Shown one piece after another: positions 44,856 through 56,207 of a stretch of DNA of 64,000 nt; within the stretch, counting starts at the first letter, position 1, and each line of letters opens with the position of its first letter. The stretch is taken from the NCBI GenBank assembly GCA_003996215.1, contig QJPP01000030.1, positions 930,001 through 994,000 of the forward strand, given 5' to 3'. The stretch comes from Jaltomata sinuosa. Lineage: Eukaryota; Streptophyta; Magnoliopsida; Solanales; Solanaceae. Position numbers and translations under genes: made by a program. The notes beneath the pieces are model-generated. The model did no database searches, was not told where the DNA came from, and saw nothing but the letters and a program-made list of their open reading frames with translations.

Positions 44856-47800
44856 TAGCTATAAATATTAGACATTGGAACTTTGACGAATTTTTCTTGT
44901 CTAATAATTGATTAACTAAAGAAGTTACTTGTACATTCTTTTGAATACATATATTTAATTTCTACACGTATAATGTGTTAATATGACATATTTGAGACGT
45001 TTTTTGAAAAGTCAAAGTCATAATTATAAGTTAAAATAGAACAAACTATGATTATCGATTTGCCATAACATGCCCACTCCTTTATTCAAATCCATGCCCT
45101 AAATTATTTTGTTGATTTTTTCTTATTCTTCTAAGAGGACCACAGCAACCTTTCACTGCTTTACAAAAAGTGAAAACTGCTATAGGCCATTCCTTTTAAA
45201 ATTTCTTGGATCTAGTGACATGACATGAGCTCATAATTGAGTACCACTCCAATAAGTCACTATCCATCCATAGCTCAATTATCTCATTTCCCTTTCACCC
45301 ACTCTCACATAAACAAAAATTGACCATTTTTACTAGGTTTTCAATTAATTCTACTTATAAAATTTTGGTTTTAATTATTTTGTAAGTCACCTAGTTCTAT
45401 AAACAATTTTTATATTGACCCAACTTTTAGACTCAAGAAGAGTTATTATTCCGAAAAGCGCTTTCCATGTCAGATTTTTTAGGGTTCTCATTCTTTTCTA
45501 TGCTTCTTTTCAGTAAGCATATTACTAATTCTTACAAAACTATCTGTTCCGGACGCTAGAATTTGAAATTTATGGGTTCAATATTCTAGTTCTTTTAAGT
45601 GTACATATTCAATGAATTTTAAACAATAAAATACAAGACTTGACCAAAATTACTATGTTCGGCCGAATCCGCTTTGAAAGGGTTCTCGAGTCCTTAAGAT
45701 TTGGAGATCTCAGTGCGTTATTGCACATCGTAGAAAGAACGTCGATTAATTCACATTTTTGTCAGAAAATCGCATGCATTTAGAGGGTAAATTAAAGCTC
45801 TCCATACCAAAAGACAAATTAATTCATTTTAAGAACTCAAACCCGAAACCTTCCAATATATATATTAAGAATGTAGGATACTTACCATGCATCTCGTATC
45901 AATTTTTGGTGGTCGAGGTTAATATTCTAGATTCACATGAACTCGATGTTGTATTCTACGTCCACCTCTGGATGAGCTTTAAGAGGTATGGTAGACTTCA
46001 TCATGCAAACATGCCTATATTACACTTTTATTTATACTCAGCTATTATAAGCTTTCTCCATAATTGTTATCTTATTTGTGTCAGATTTCCAAAATGGCAT
46101 AGCTCAACTTACACTCGACAATACTTTTGAAGAGTCTGAACAACGTAGATTATAAGTGTGTTGCGTGCTATCAACTGTCAAGTTATTATTTGAAAGCTTA
46201 GATACGTACTTTTATTTAGCTATGAGCTACAGTAAGTAGAGGAAAAATAGACTATGACGAAAGATTACTGAAGAATATGTATCTATACGAAGTATAAATA
46301 TTAGTAAAATCTATTAAAATCTCAATAAATATTAAATCTGAACCTGTAATTCTAATAGTATAATGAGTTCATCCGTGCAAGATTGACTTATTAATTAAAT
46401 TTAAATCGTGAATCTGCTTCTGCATAGAGTGCATAAAATTACTTTTATTTGCAGAAATTTAATTAGAATAGAAAGTATCATTAGGAGCATGTGTAATTCT
46501 AATGTAGCACAATAGGTCTTAACCTAATTAAGTTATTTCGTTTCATGCAGAAATAATCAAATCATTTCCATATGAACTTGTATCTGATGGATAAAAGAAG
46601 TTAGTAGCCATAAGTTATACCTATAAATGCCCCAAACAAAGAAAAGTACTTTCCCTTTTAATAATCACATTTTGAATTTCGAGAATCAAACTATATATTT
46701 AATTTTGATCTAATTGGGACATGAAATTTTTAAAATAAAATTTACATATTTAAAAATTACGTAAAAAGTACTATAAATTACAATTATTGACATAAATATT
46801 TAAAAGGCATGTGACAAATTCATAGTAAAAAAAAACACTCAATTTACTCTTAAATCCGAGATGTGCCACATAAATTGAGATAAGAGGAAGTATAATATTA
46901 ATAGAGCACAATAGAGTTCCAAACTTTTAGCAGGAGAAGGAGCTAAAAAGGTTGCTTATCGATAGTTAAACTACTTGAATATTGACCAACAATTTAAGCT
47001 AAACCATTTCACCATATTGATATGAGAAGAATTTCATTATATATAGTACTCTTTGTGTAGTTTTTTAATATATAAATTTTAATTTTAAAATATTAAATTA
47101 ATCTAATCCAATGTAATTCTGAAACTAGTCAAACTGGCTCTTGAAAAATAAAATGTGACAACTATTTGGGACGGAAAAAAAATTAAATATTATTAAATGT
47201 TTTTACACCCTCTCTATAAACTTAATTAACCAGCTTTAAAATACAATAGAATACACCTAAATAACTTAGAGGCTATGCACCTAATCAAATAAAGTCACCA
47301 TAAATAACATCAATTAAGTGCATGCACTTAGTAATGATTCTAAAATATCCAAATTCATGTTTCTAATACTCCTCTTAATTTTAAATTTTCTTTCTAACTC
47401 TAAACCTAAATTCCAATCTCTAAAAAAAATCTTCAATCATAACTAATTGATCAATTATTTCATCCTTCTCTTTGAGAAGAATAGTAACATCACTCTTTGT
47501 GTGCACTCCTAATATCTAATTAAGTACAGTAATCCCAACTATGGCAATTCATTCTCCAATGTTTTCTGACATTGGCATTTGAAAGCATGTACAAACCTAC
47601 TGCTGAAAACTTCTCTTGTCTTCTTTCTTATCTCGTAAAATCTTTCAAAATTTACATGAATCAACGCTCTGATATCACTTGTTCGAATATTAGATAGGCC
47701 CTTCATATAAATCTAATAAGGCAAAAAAATGATATAAAAGTGATTACATTAGTAAAAAACTCATAGAAAAGATGAGTTTTACTAATGTTATTTAGACAAA

Positions 47801-48429
47801 CATAAAGCACACTCATATCATTAGTAAAACTCCACTCTTACAAAATAACATTACAAAAGTGATTTTTATGGGTGCTCAAGGACAATTCTAAACTCAATAT
47901 TAGTACTAAATACTTTCACACCCTCACTATCACAAAAGCATGCATCTAAATAACATAAACTATGCACCTAAATCATATAAGATATACTAAAATTCACATG
48001 AAGAATAACTCAAAGTGCATTCACTTAATAATTTTTAAAATATTCACAACTATGCTTCAACACACCACAGGTTTTGAAAAAGAAAAAAAAAGAATGAATT
48101 CAAGCTACAAACTTTATAATATACTATACTAATATTGACCACATAGTGGTAGAACAAATTAAATTAAAGAGTCTGAATATCAATATTGTGCTCAGGGAAA
48201 TAAATAGACAAAGTTTATAAACATAAAAAAGATAGAATAATAATGTCTTACTGTATTAATTGCTGTATATCTGTGTGAAGCAAGAATATTGTAGCAAGTT
48301 TATATTTTGCTGTATCCAGGACAAGGTGCATGCATACTTGAAATTTGCTTGCTGCCATAAAAAAATTTCAAGAAATATATAGTAGCTTCAATTCCATGTG
48401 TCACACTAAAAATTTCTTCTTCTCCCTGC
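44856..48429. other. Intergenic region between LINE and TCP gene
   Basis: About 3.6 kb, very AT-rich, with no supported gene. It contains an eroded Stowaway-type MITE (46715-46892, ending gtgccacataaattgagat), another decayed one near 47050-47190, a 17-bp hairpin at 47747-47787 and two distant copies of a roughly 160-bp segment (about 47205-47370 and 47910-48065). The left end of the TCP 3' UTR lies at its right border. Confidence 0.55.
46715..46892. mobile_element. Eroded Stowaway-type MITE
   Basis: The words gtaaaaagtactataaatta and gtgccacataaattgagata are the reverse of the units in the array at 16669-17620. Confidence 0.6.
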
Positions 48430-49338
48430 TTAAGAACCACTGCCTTCTTTATGGTTGTCATGATGATCATCACTTTCTTGTAAGTTAAGCCCCTTACTGA
48501 TTAACTGAAGAGTTGGCACGAGCGAATTTGGATGGAAATGGTTGAGATGGGAATTGTATATTGGAGGAACAAGAGATGACAATGTTGTAGCAGCAGCAGT
48601 TGGACAAAAATATAATTGAGATCCTGAAGGAAAAGACATATTTTGTTGTTGATTATGATCTGTTTGTGATGAGGAAAAGGTGTGGTAATTATTTCCAAAT
48701 GGACCTAAAGACAAGTTTGAATTAGGTTCCCAATTATGGCTAATCAAGGCATTGTTATTATTGAAGCTGTTTAACATGCCTGCAGGTAAATTAGAAGATT
48801 GAAAGAAATGACCAATACTACTTTCTTGCTGATGATCATTTGTGGCAATCCACTTTTCTTTTCCAAATAATCCTGTTTCTGATGATCTCAAAGTAGCAGT
48901 AGCATCAACAAAATCTTGATGATGATTTGACGATCCATGATCTTTCGTATCGAAGAAATGAGAAAGTGATGGTGGTGGCATCTGTAAAGGTGGAAGCTTA
49001 TCGATTTCATGTTTAGTAGCATCTATTAACCAATCTATAACTTTGCTAGGTTGGCTTAGCCCAAGCCTATCTTGAAGATCATACAATTGAATTGCAGTTG
49101 GAACTGAAAGTCTAATTCTCCTGTCTCTTAGTCCCTTTACAGTATACACCTTACTGTGCCTATCTTTCCCTCCAAAGGTACGCGATACGCGTACAATTCT
49201 TGGATTTTTAAACCCTGCAGCCCATGACGACTGCCTTGATGGAGTAGTACTAGTACTAGTAGTCCTTGAGAATATTTTACTGTTGGTGGTGGCGTCACCA
49301 CCGCCCGTTTCTTGCTTTCTTGAGTTCATGATGATCAA
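48430..49338 (-). CDS. Class II (CIN) TCP transcription factor, TCP5/13/17 group
   Basis: A single uninterrupted reading frame of 302 residues. The TCP domain covers about residues 57-115: basic part GKDRHSKVYTVKGLRDRRIR, then helix-loop-helix LSVPTAIQLYDLQDRLGLSQ and KVIDWLIDATKHEIDKLPPL. The short basic region and the sequence KVIDWLIDATKHEI place it in the TCP5/TCP13/TCP17 group of CIN-type TCPs, which lack a miR319 site. The rest is rich in Asn, Ser, His and Gln, as usual. Expected role: nuclear factor that restrains cell proliferation in leaves and petals and takes part in growth responses. Two start codons (MIIM) lie three codons apart; the first is used here. Which of the three Arabidopsis genes is the true orthologue cannot be settled by eye. 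Confidence 0.95.
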   Translation of the reverse strand: MIIMNSRKQETGGGDATTNSKIFSRTTSTSTTPSRQSSWAAGFKNPRIVRVSRTFGGKDRHSKVYTVKGLRDRRIRLSVPTAIQLYDLQDRLGLSQPSKVIDWLIDATKHEIDKLPPLQMPPPSLSHFFDTKDHGSSNHHQDFVDATATLRSSETGLFGKEKWIATNDHQQESSIGHFFQSSNLPAGMLNSFNNNNALISHNWEPNSNLSLGPFGNNYHTFSSSQTDHNQQQNMSFPSGSQLYFCPTAAATTLSSLVPPIYNSHLNHFHPNSLVPTLQLISKGLNLQESDDHHDNHKEGSGS

Positions 49339-49573
49339 CTACTTGCTTTCTTCATCATTGATCTACACAAATTCAACAAAAAACAAGAAGATTGTAAAGA
49401 TTTTTTTTCTATGCTATACCGAAAAAAACTAAAGAATTTAAAGAGAAGGCTAGCTATATGTAAGTGTAACATTTCTTGTATGCATTAATTCTAGCTGTGA
49501 AGACAATTAAGTATATGCAACTTAAAAGCTCCATCCATAACACTGAATCTCAAAAAATAATTAGGGGAAAACA

Positions 49574-50016
49574 TTAAGGGCTAATTAGTGTGACTAACCA
49601 ATATCTATCTGGAGAAAAATAGATTCTTCTCCCATAGATGTAAAATAGATGTCTTTTACAACAAGACTCGGCTCTTTTGAATCCTCTCAACAATAATTGA
49701 ACTCGACTTCTGTTGTTGTTGATCTCATACTCTATTTCTTGGAAAGCGTTGAGGGCGAAAAGATATATCTATAAGCAATTGAAGCATAAAAAAAGGTCAC
49801 AGGTTGAACTCAAATTAGATTTTCAGCTCACAAAGATCTCTTAATGACATTAAAGTCCTCTGTTGATGCGAAACCTAACTCATGTACAGAGAATAAACTT
49901 ACAGGATAAGTTAATAAAGTTTTTTGGAAAGAAGAAGAAATATTTGTTAGAATCTTACCATGCCATATTGCTAAGGCAAGGAAAAGAATAAAAAGGTATG
50001 GTAAATTCGTGGCCAT
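49574..50016 (-). other. Candidate two-exon small secreted protein upstream of TCP
   Basis: A minus-strand ATG at 50016 opens a hydrophobic stretch (MATNLPYLFILFLALAIWH) that looks like a signal peptide. After 58 nt comes a strong donor, CATG|gtaagatt (donor at 49958). An acceptor at 49739-49738 (ctttccaag) restores the phase and leads to a 53-codon frame with basic and aromatic residues (RGFKRAESCCKRHLFYIYGR) ending at the stop 49576-49574. The predicted product has 73 residues. I recognise no family. It ends only about 235 bp before the TCP start codon on the same strand, so it could instead be part of the TCP 5' leader with no coding role. Confidence 0.2.
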
Positions 50017-51112
50017 GTGGTGTCGATACAAGCAGACACGTGACACGTCGATGAAAGAAGCTTAACACGAATTTAAACACGATTACACTACACAAATGAA
50101 CAATTTTTTGCACATTAATGAAGTAGTTAGTTTGCTGGTTAATGTTATGATGCTATATAAGTAAGGTAGGCTGTTAACTTCAAATGGACCACCACCCCTA
50201 TAGTTAGAAAAAAAGAAAAAGGAGTTACTGCTTTTTTCCCCTTCTTTTTTTCCACTAGTGAAAAGTAAGTAGAGTTTTTATTGCATATCTGTCCTATTTG
50301 AAGAAATTAAAAGTTGTTTCTGCAGTTTTGTTGTGGGACCAATTAATTAAGATAAATGCCATCAAATTAGATAAAAAATTTGTTAGCTAGTGGGATGCCA
50401 AAGTTGTGGTGCATGATGATGTTGTAGTTCATTAGCTGGATGAGATTATTGATAGTAGAACAGCTACACTTATATAGAGGAGGGACCAGCCAATACTTAT
50501 TTTGAAGACACAGACTACAGAGAGGACCACACTTATTTTGCAGTGAGATATAGCATGCAACAATTTGGATTGTACTAACTTAAACCCCATCTTTAGTATT
50601 TATCAGCACCTTGAATTATTCTTTTCCATATCTTGCATACTTTGTATGTAGTATTTTATTTTAGTTTTGTGCTAGCTAGAAAGGAACTTCACAAATACAG
50701 AAGCTGATCAACTGTTAGGAATAGACAATATATGCATAAATTTCCAAAATTGGAAAAGTATGTTGAAGTTACTGTCAATGCATGATTAGGTAATCATCAA
50801 GAATGATCAAAACACCAGCTATTATATCAGTGAATAAAGAAGGAAAAGTGACAATTTTCTTGCAAGTAACAGTTTAAATTCTGGTATACTAAACATGGAA
50901 AATGAAGTACATATATAACATGTTATACTCTAACTGTCTATGGGTTCGTTGGTAGAATGTATAAGAATAGTGCTGAATATGGTGTATTAGTAATGCCGGT
51001 GTTAGTTATGCTTACATTAGTTATGCTAAGATTATTTCTTATGCAGTATTTGGTTTGGTTTGGTGTATTACGCTAACCAACATAAAATAAGTCAATTTAT
51101 GATTATATGATA

Positions 51113-51382
51113 CTCATCTGTCCATCTTTACTTGTCCACTATACTAAAAAGGTAAAAATAGATGTCCACTTTTACATATCCAATTTATAAAATCAAGAGG
51201 CAATTTAACACTTAGTTCCTAATTTACCCTTATCATTAACTATAGTTATTTTTCAAATATATATTTCAAGACATTGTATTTATTATATTCAAAAGGTGAT
51301 ATGATAAAACTGTCCTTCTATTTATAGCTTCTTACTAAGTGTGCCAAGTCAATAATAGACAAGTAAAATTGGATGGAGGGAG
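51113..51382. mobile_element. Stowaway-type MITE
   Basis: Ends ctcatctgtccatctttact and agtaaaattggatggaggga are inverted, with TA on both sides. Related to 15098-15340. Confidence 0.8.
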
Positions 51383-51517
51383 TATACTCCAACTTGTACT
51401 GAGACAGGCTTAACTGAAACAATATATGGATAGCGAAGATTCCTATTGTTTTGCCTACCCCCAAGTATTGGGATTGGGACATAGCTTTGTTCAGTGGTTG
51501 TTTGAAATTTGATGGTA

Positions 51518-51657
51518 CTCCATCCGTTTCAATTTGTTTGTGTTTTGATACGTTCTATCTATCTTTAATTTAAGACCACAAGATTTTTTTATTTTTTTTA
51601 ACTTTCATATACTCCGTATCAAGTTAAAACCAAACAATCAAATTGAAACGGAGGGAG
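51518..51657. mobile_element. Stowaway MITE, 140 bp
   Basis: TIRs ctccatccgtttcaatttg and caaattgaaacggagggag are nearly perfect and flanked by TA. The interior is shortened compared with the 194-bp copy at 3339. Confidence 0.9.
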
Positions 51658-52480
51658 TACATGCTTATCTTAATTTATTATATACAAAAGAAGGCAGAGA
51701 AATAATAAATGGTGAGAATTATTAATAGAAAATAAAGTTCGAACTGTCACCATATATGTGAGTTGAAACTATTGAGAGATATAGACATTACTCAACATAA
51801 TAACAAAAATAACAATCATAAATGGACCCATAAATCCCAGACAGACTAACAGAACTGATAATGGACTGTGTGGTTAACTGCAGCTCCATCAAGCTCTGTG
51901 ATGTACTAGTGCCAGTCTGCCAGACCCTTCTTTTTCTCAAATAATGACGGTGTTAGGGTTAGCTTACGATGCAACGTCAGAGACAAATTCCGATGTGAAG
52001 TTTATGGTTTCTATAATCAAATTACTCCATTTTAACACAATATAGGTTTGATTCGAACCCTATGTATATGTTAAAAATTTACTCAACAAGTACAAAAAAA
52101 AATAAAAAATCAATAAGCTTATTTTTATTGAAATTTGAACCTATCATCATTAATGTCATCATTTATATCTTTTTATTTTAAAAAAATTGAGAAAAAAATC
52201 TGCTAGGTGTCTATATTTACGTACACCTTTTACTATTAAACAGTTACTCCAATTGATTCTGCACGTCCTTTATTTTATTTTTCTTATTTAAAACCCTATA
52301 ACAGCGACAAGACCTAGCCTCTAATTTCTACAAAATTAAAATAGACTTGGCCAAATAATCACTTATATTGAGAAGAATTAAAAGCATTCATTGCTTATCT
52401 GAGAAGTACAACAACAAGGATTGTGTTGAGATGGATATGATTTTTTCACGCTTAATCAAAGATCTCGAGTTCAAAACTTA

Positions 52481-52637
52481 GGGGTCGTTTGGTACGCGGA
52501 TAAGGTGGGATATCCCATCTTATGCCACCCAACATGGGATTATCTAATACCACATCCCATATGGTATAAAATAGTCCTGGATTATAATTCCAGGACTATA
52601 ATTCCAGAATAACTTAGTCTGCGTACCAAATGACCCC
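52481..52637. mobile_element. Tourist-like MITE, 157 bp
   Basis: Termini ggggtcgtttggtacgc and gcgtaccaaatgacccc are inverted with one mismatch. TTA lies on both sides (52478-52480 and 52638-52640). A second inner palindrome (cctggattataattccagg) is present. Confidence 0.9.
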
Positions 52638-53585
52638 TTAGGGTATAAAAGAAATCCTTTTAGAGAATGCTTCCCTGCCTTACGCGGCGCGAATTCAAAT
52701 TAGTTGGACCCGAAGGGGGTATTGGGCACCGAGTAGGAAACCAAAAGAAAATAAATCCAAGAAGTAGAAAACCCTAGCTTATACCTATTCTTTGAGATTG
52801 CAAGAACCCTAGCTTACTTTAATCTTTGATATTGAAAGCAGTGATTCAGGCATCCATTTTCAATATTATCCTTTCAACATATCTCTATCATATGTACAAT
52901 TGAACTGTGAATTACTTAAGTTTGTGGGCTCTTTCAAATAATACTATTATGAGCAATAATTTGAATTAATATGGTATTAACGACTAATGTTTGAGGAGTT
53001 CAAAAAGTTGAAAATGTATGCAGTTCTAAAAGTCGATGATCAGAATACTAGTACTTTCAGCTTTAGAAATAGTTTGAAACTGTTAGGACTTAGGAAATAT
53101 TTTAAGTCTATTCATTGGATATTATGTTGTAGAGATAGATATTTCATGGGACTCTACCATATGAGCCCAATTCTTTTAGGTTTTTCGGTTGCTACTCTAC
53201 TCTAAATCCTAGTTTGGAGCTACTTACCCTAAATACTAAATCACGCCTATTTAAAGGGTAATTAATATATTCTCTTGAATAGGCATCTCGAAATGATCAA
53301 GGCATCAAATATTGTCTTTGTCAAAGCCTCCCATAATGTTCCTAGCGATCAAATATATCGCAGGGAGGTCGAAATCATCCTACATTCGATAAATATGCTA
53401 TTAATAGTGCTCGTATCATGAATAATATTTAAAAGAGAAGGACCAAGGGAGGAACAAAATTGTATTCACATTCTTTATCAATGAAATTATGTTTCATATT
53501 TATTTGTGATTACAGTTATCTTCTGTATTTGAGAAAATTTGTTGCAAACGTATGTAACAAGAGTTATCAATCAGCTTAAGAAATA

Positions 53586-53838
53586 CTCCCTCCATTTCAA
53601 CTTGTTTGTCTTACCTATTTTTCTTTTTAGTTAGTTTAAGAAGAAATGTCTTTTTTTCTTTTGATAACTCTTTAATTTTAATTTTTCACATGACATGTTT
53701 AATAGCATAAAATTAAATGACATTTTGATACATTCCACGTATTTTTAGTTTAAGATCACAAAATTCAAAAGTCTACTTTACTTTCTTAAATTCCATACCA
53801 AATCAAAATCAGACAAACAAATTAAACACAAAAAGCTA
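53586..53838. mobile_element. Stowaway MITE, eroded right end
   Basis: Left TIR ctccctccatttcaacttg after TA; right end agacaaacaaattaaacac. The interior matches 3339-3532. Confidence 0.75.
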
Positions 53839-54295
53839 AGGGAATTGGAATATAATGTCAAAATGAGATAATTTTGCAGGATAGAAAAGAGAGAGAGATA
53901 GTAGGAGTAACAAACAATAGAAGAGGCTACTAATAATTTTGCAGCCTGGATGGTGGCATAGTGATCAACAAAATGAAAGGAGAATTAGGAAGTCTCATGT
54001 TCAGAGGCGAAAAAAATTAGGTCATAACTTGTTTTTATCTTCCTAAATCTTGCTAAGCAGATTTATTCGATACATAACAAGTATTCGATAGAATATTTGA
54101 GGTATATTCAAATTGACTCGCATAATATTGTATTACGTGATAAATAAATAAAAGAGAATATTAAAATAGTGGGGTTGTAGGAGTATATAGTAGTATGCAT
54201 GTAGTGTCACAATCAGCTCAAACAGTTAATTTAAAGATACCCCCAATCCACCACCATAAATGTAGTGACAGTGGTTCCCCATCCCTAACGAAACT

Positions 54296-54480
54296 AGTAC
54301 TCATGACCCTTTTCTTTTTTGACAATATTTTAATTTCAATTTTTTACATGACATGTTTAAAATCATAAAATTAAAGGTTGTCATAACTTTAATTTAAGAT
54401 CACAAAATTCAAAAGTCTTCTTTATTTTTCTTAAACTCCGTGTCAAGTTAAAATAAGTCTTTTTTTTTGAACGGAGCGAG
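54296..54480. mobile_element. Eroded Stowaway MITE
   Basis: The right end gaacggagcgag followed by ta and internal words catgacatgtttaaaatca and cttaaactccgtgtcaag identify the family. The left end is degraded. Confidence 0.65.
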
Positions 54481-55566
54481 TAAAAGAAAAGGAAGGGCAG
54501 ACGTGATGAAGTCAATTATAAATGCGTGCTGCTTCCAATAATGCTAACTTTACTAGGCCTTTCCACATGAATGGAATAATATTTGGAAAAAATATATAAT
54601 ATACATATATTGAAGTTAAAAAAAATGATATTTAGAAAGTTAAAAGTTGTACTATTTGAATATGTATTTTCTTAAAAGAAAAAAATACATATTTTCATTG
54701 CACAGAATAAATAAGAATAGTAATTTCATTTTAGAAGTCTCACTAAATATATTATAATTTGGCTATTGAGTTTTCCCGGGTGGACGAATAGATTTTAATT
54801 GAACTTAAATAAATGGTCGTAGCAATAACCAAATGACTCACAGTTCCCTTGGTGTTCATTATATTCAACTTTAGCAGTAGAATTAGAACTTCAACAATGG
54901 ACGTAGTTTTAAATTTTTGCTTATGTTGGAGATCGATTTAATAAAAATTTGTGGATCAATTTATATTATCTATCCAAACTTAATTAGCTCAATATAAGTT
55001 TAAAGACTATTGTTCGACATAAGTTTTGTAGGAATTAAATAATGCGTCATAAGTTATGTAATATTTTTCAGATTTTGTTGTATAGTGTTATATATAAACT
55101 TATGTTGCGAGAAAACTTATTTATTATTTCGGTGTTAGAGGCATAGCTTGTTATGTTTGCATGATATAACTTATGAATAGTATGATACAAAAATATAAAC
55201 TCATACGGCGTAAAAAAATATTTGTTATTTTCATATGAAAGATATTTATGCGAATGACTCTTGATTGATTGCAAAAATTGACCAATTATCGTCGACAAAA
55301 TGGGAACACTAGATCTAGATAGACATAAAGTTTGAATTTGATGATCAAATTAGATAAACGCAAAAGCAAGAGATAGTCAAAGTTTCTTTTTTCTTATTCA
55401 TCTCAAATTATCAAGTTGACTATCAAGTTGGACAAAAAACTCCCTCCACCAACAAAATTCTAAAAATAGACATAATTAGAAAAGTGGTGTATACTGTATA
55501 GTTTAGGATTTAAAAATAGTTTCAAAGTCTGAACTCGATACTGGAAGTTTTATTTTTGGCAGAACT

Positions 55567-55678
55567 CATCGATAGACATCTAAGATTGACACGATTTTTC
55601 ACTTAGCTAGACACTCAACTAAGACTTGCACCTATTGAAAAATCGTGTTAACTTTAGCCTTTAGGTGTCTGTCGATGT
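55567..55678. repeat. 112-bp imperfect palindrome (small MITE)
   Basis: Ends catcgatagacatctaa and ttaggtgtctgtcgatg are inverted, and an inner pair (acacgatttttca with tgaaaaatcgtgt) continues the fold. It lies about 530 bp upstream of the proposed GDPD first exon. Confidence 0.75.
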
Positions 55679-56207
55679 ATTCAGGTATTATTTTATTATA
55701 CCAATGTCTATAATATTGATACTTTATTGGAATTAAAATTCTTTTTAAATGCATTTGTAGCTTTCTTTTATTTAATTAATTATTTTTTTAGTGAGAAAAT
55801 TAAGGTTGAAATTGATTGGAGTAAAAAGAAATTCATCGATATGGTCTGTACCAATCATGAGTGGACTTATCATCAACTCAATAAGATAATTCCCATATAT
55901 TCAGTTGCCTACCCAATCAAAAAACGTGATCTCCTTAACAGTGACAGGCCTGTCACTCAAGGGAATCATATTAACCGTAGATCTAAATCTTGTTTTCTCA
56001 TCAACGTCTCTCATAACGCTGTCATTATCCTAAACGCAGTGTCCATGTAACTCTTTAACACGTCCGCAATTTGAAAATTCCAATTTTAGGAATATTCTTG
56101 GAATTATTGGTAAATCCACGGCAACGAATCTGCAATACGTTCAAATATAATTCAATCTTGTGTAGGAGTCATCTGTTAAAGAAACAGAAGAGAAGGGGAC
56201 AGTCTCC

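Larger units (their letters stand above)
50017..56207. other. Intergenic region between TCP and GDPD genes
   Basis: About 6.2 kb with no supported gene. It should hold the TCP promoter (left) and the GDPD promoter (right). Several MITEs are listed separately; a fragment with cttacattagttatgctaag words (about 50945-51075) is related to the Tourist element at 27697. Open frames at 52987-53205 and 55727-56050 do not resemble known proteins. Confidence 0.55.

Noticed and set aside
45759..46130. 123-codon frame between LINE and TCP
   Set aside because: No similarity to any protein I know and no splice signals; considered chance.
42880..48400. Possible CRISPR-like or operon-like organisation
   Set aside because: The regular repeats here are MITEs and retroelement tails in a plant nuclear genome; spacing and sequence do not fit a CRISPR array.
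52987..53205. 72-codon frame MFEEFKKLKMYAVLKVDD...
   Set aside because: No recognisable domain, no splice-site context that extends it, and AT-rich surroundings; insufficient support for a gene.
55727..56050. 107-codon frame with a hydrophobic start
   Set aside because: It falls in the likely GDPD promoter and leader, shows no family motif, and its composition is that of AT-rich DNA.
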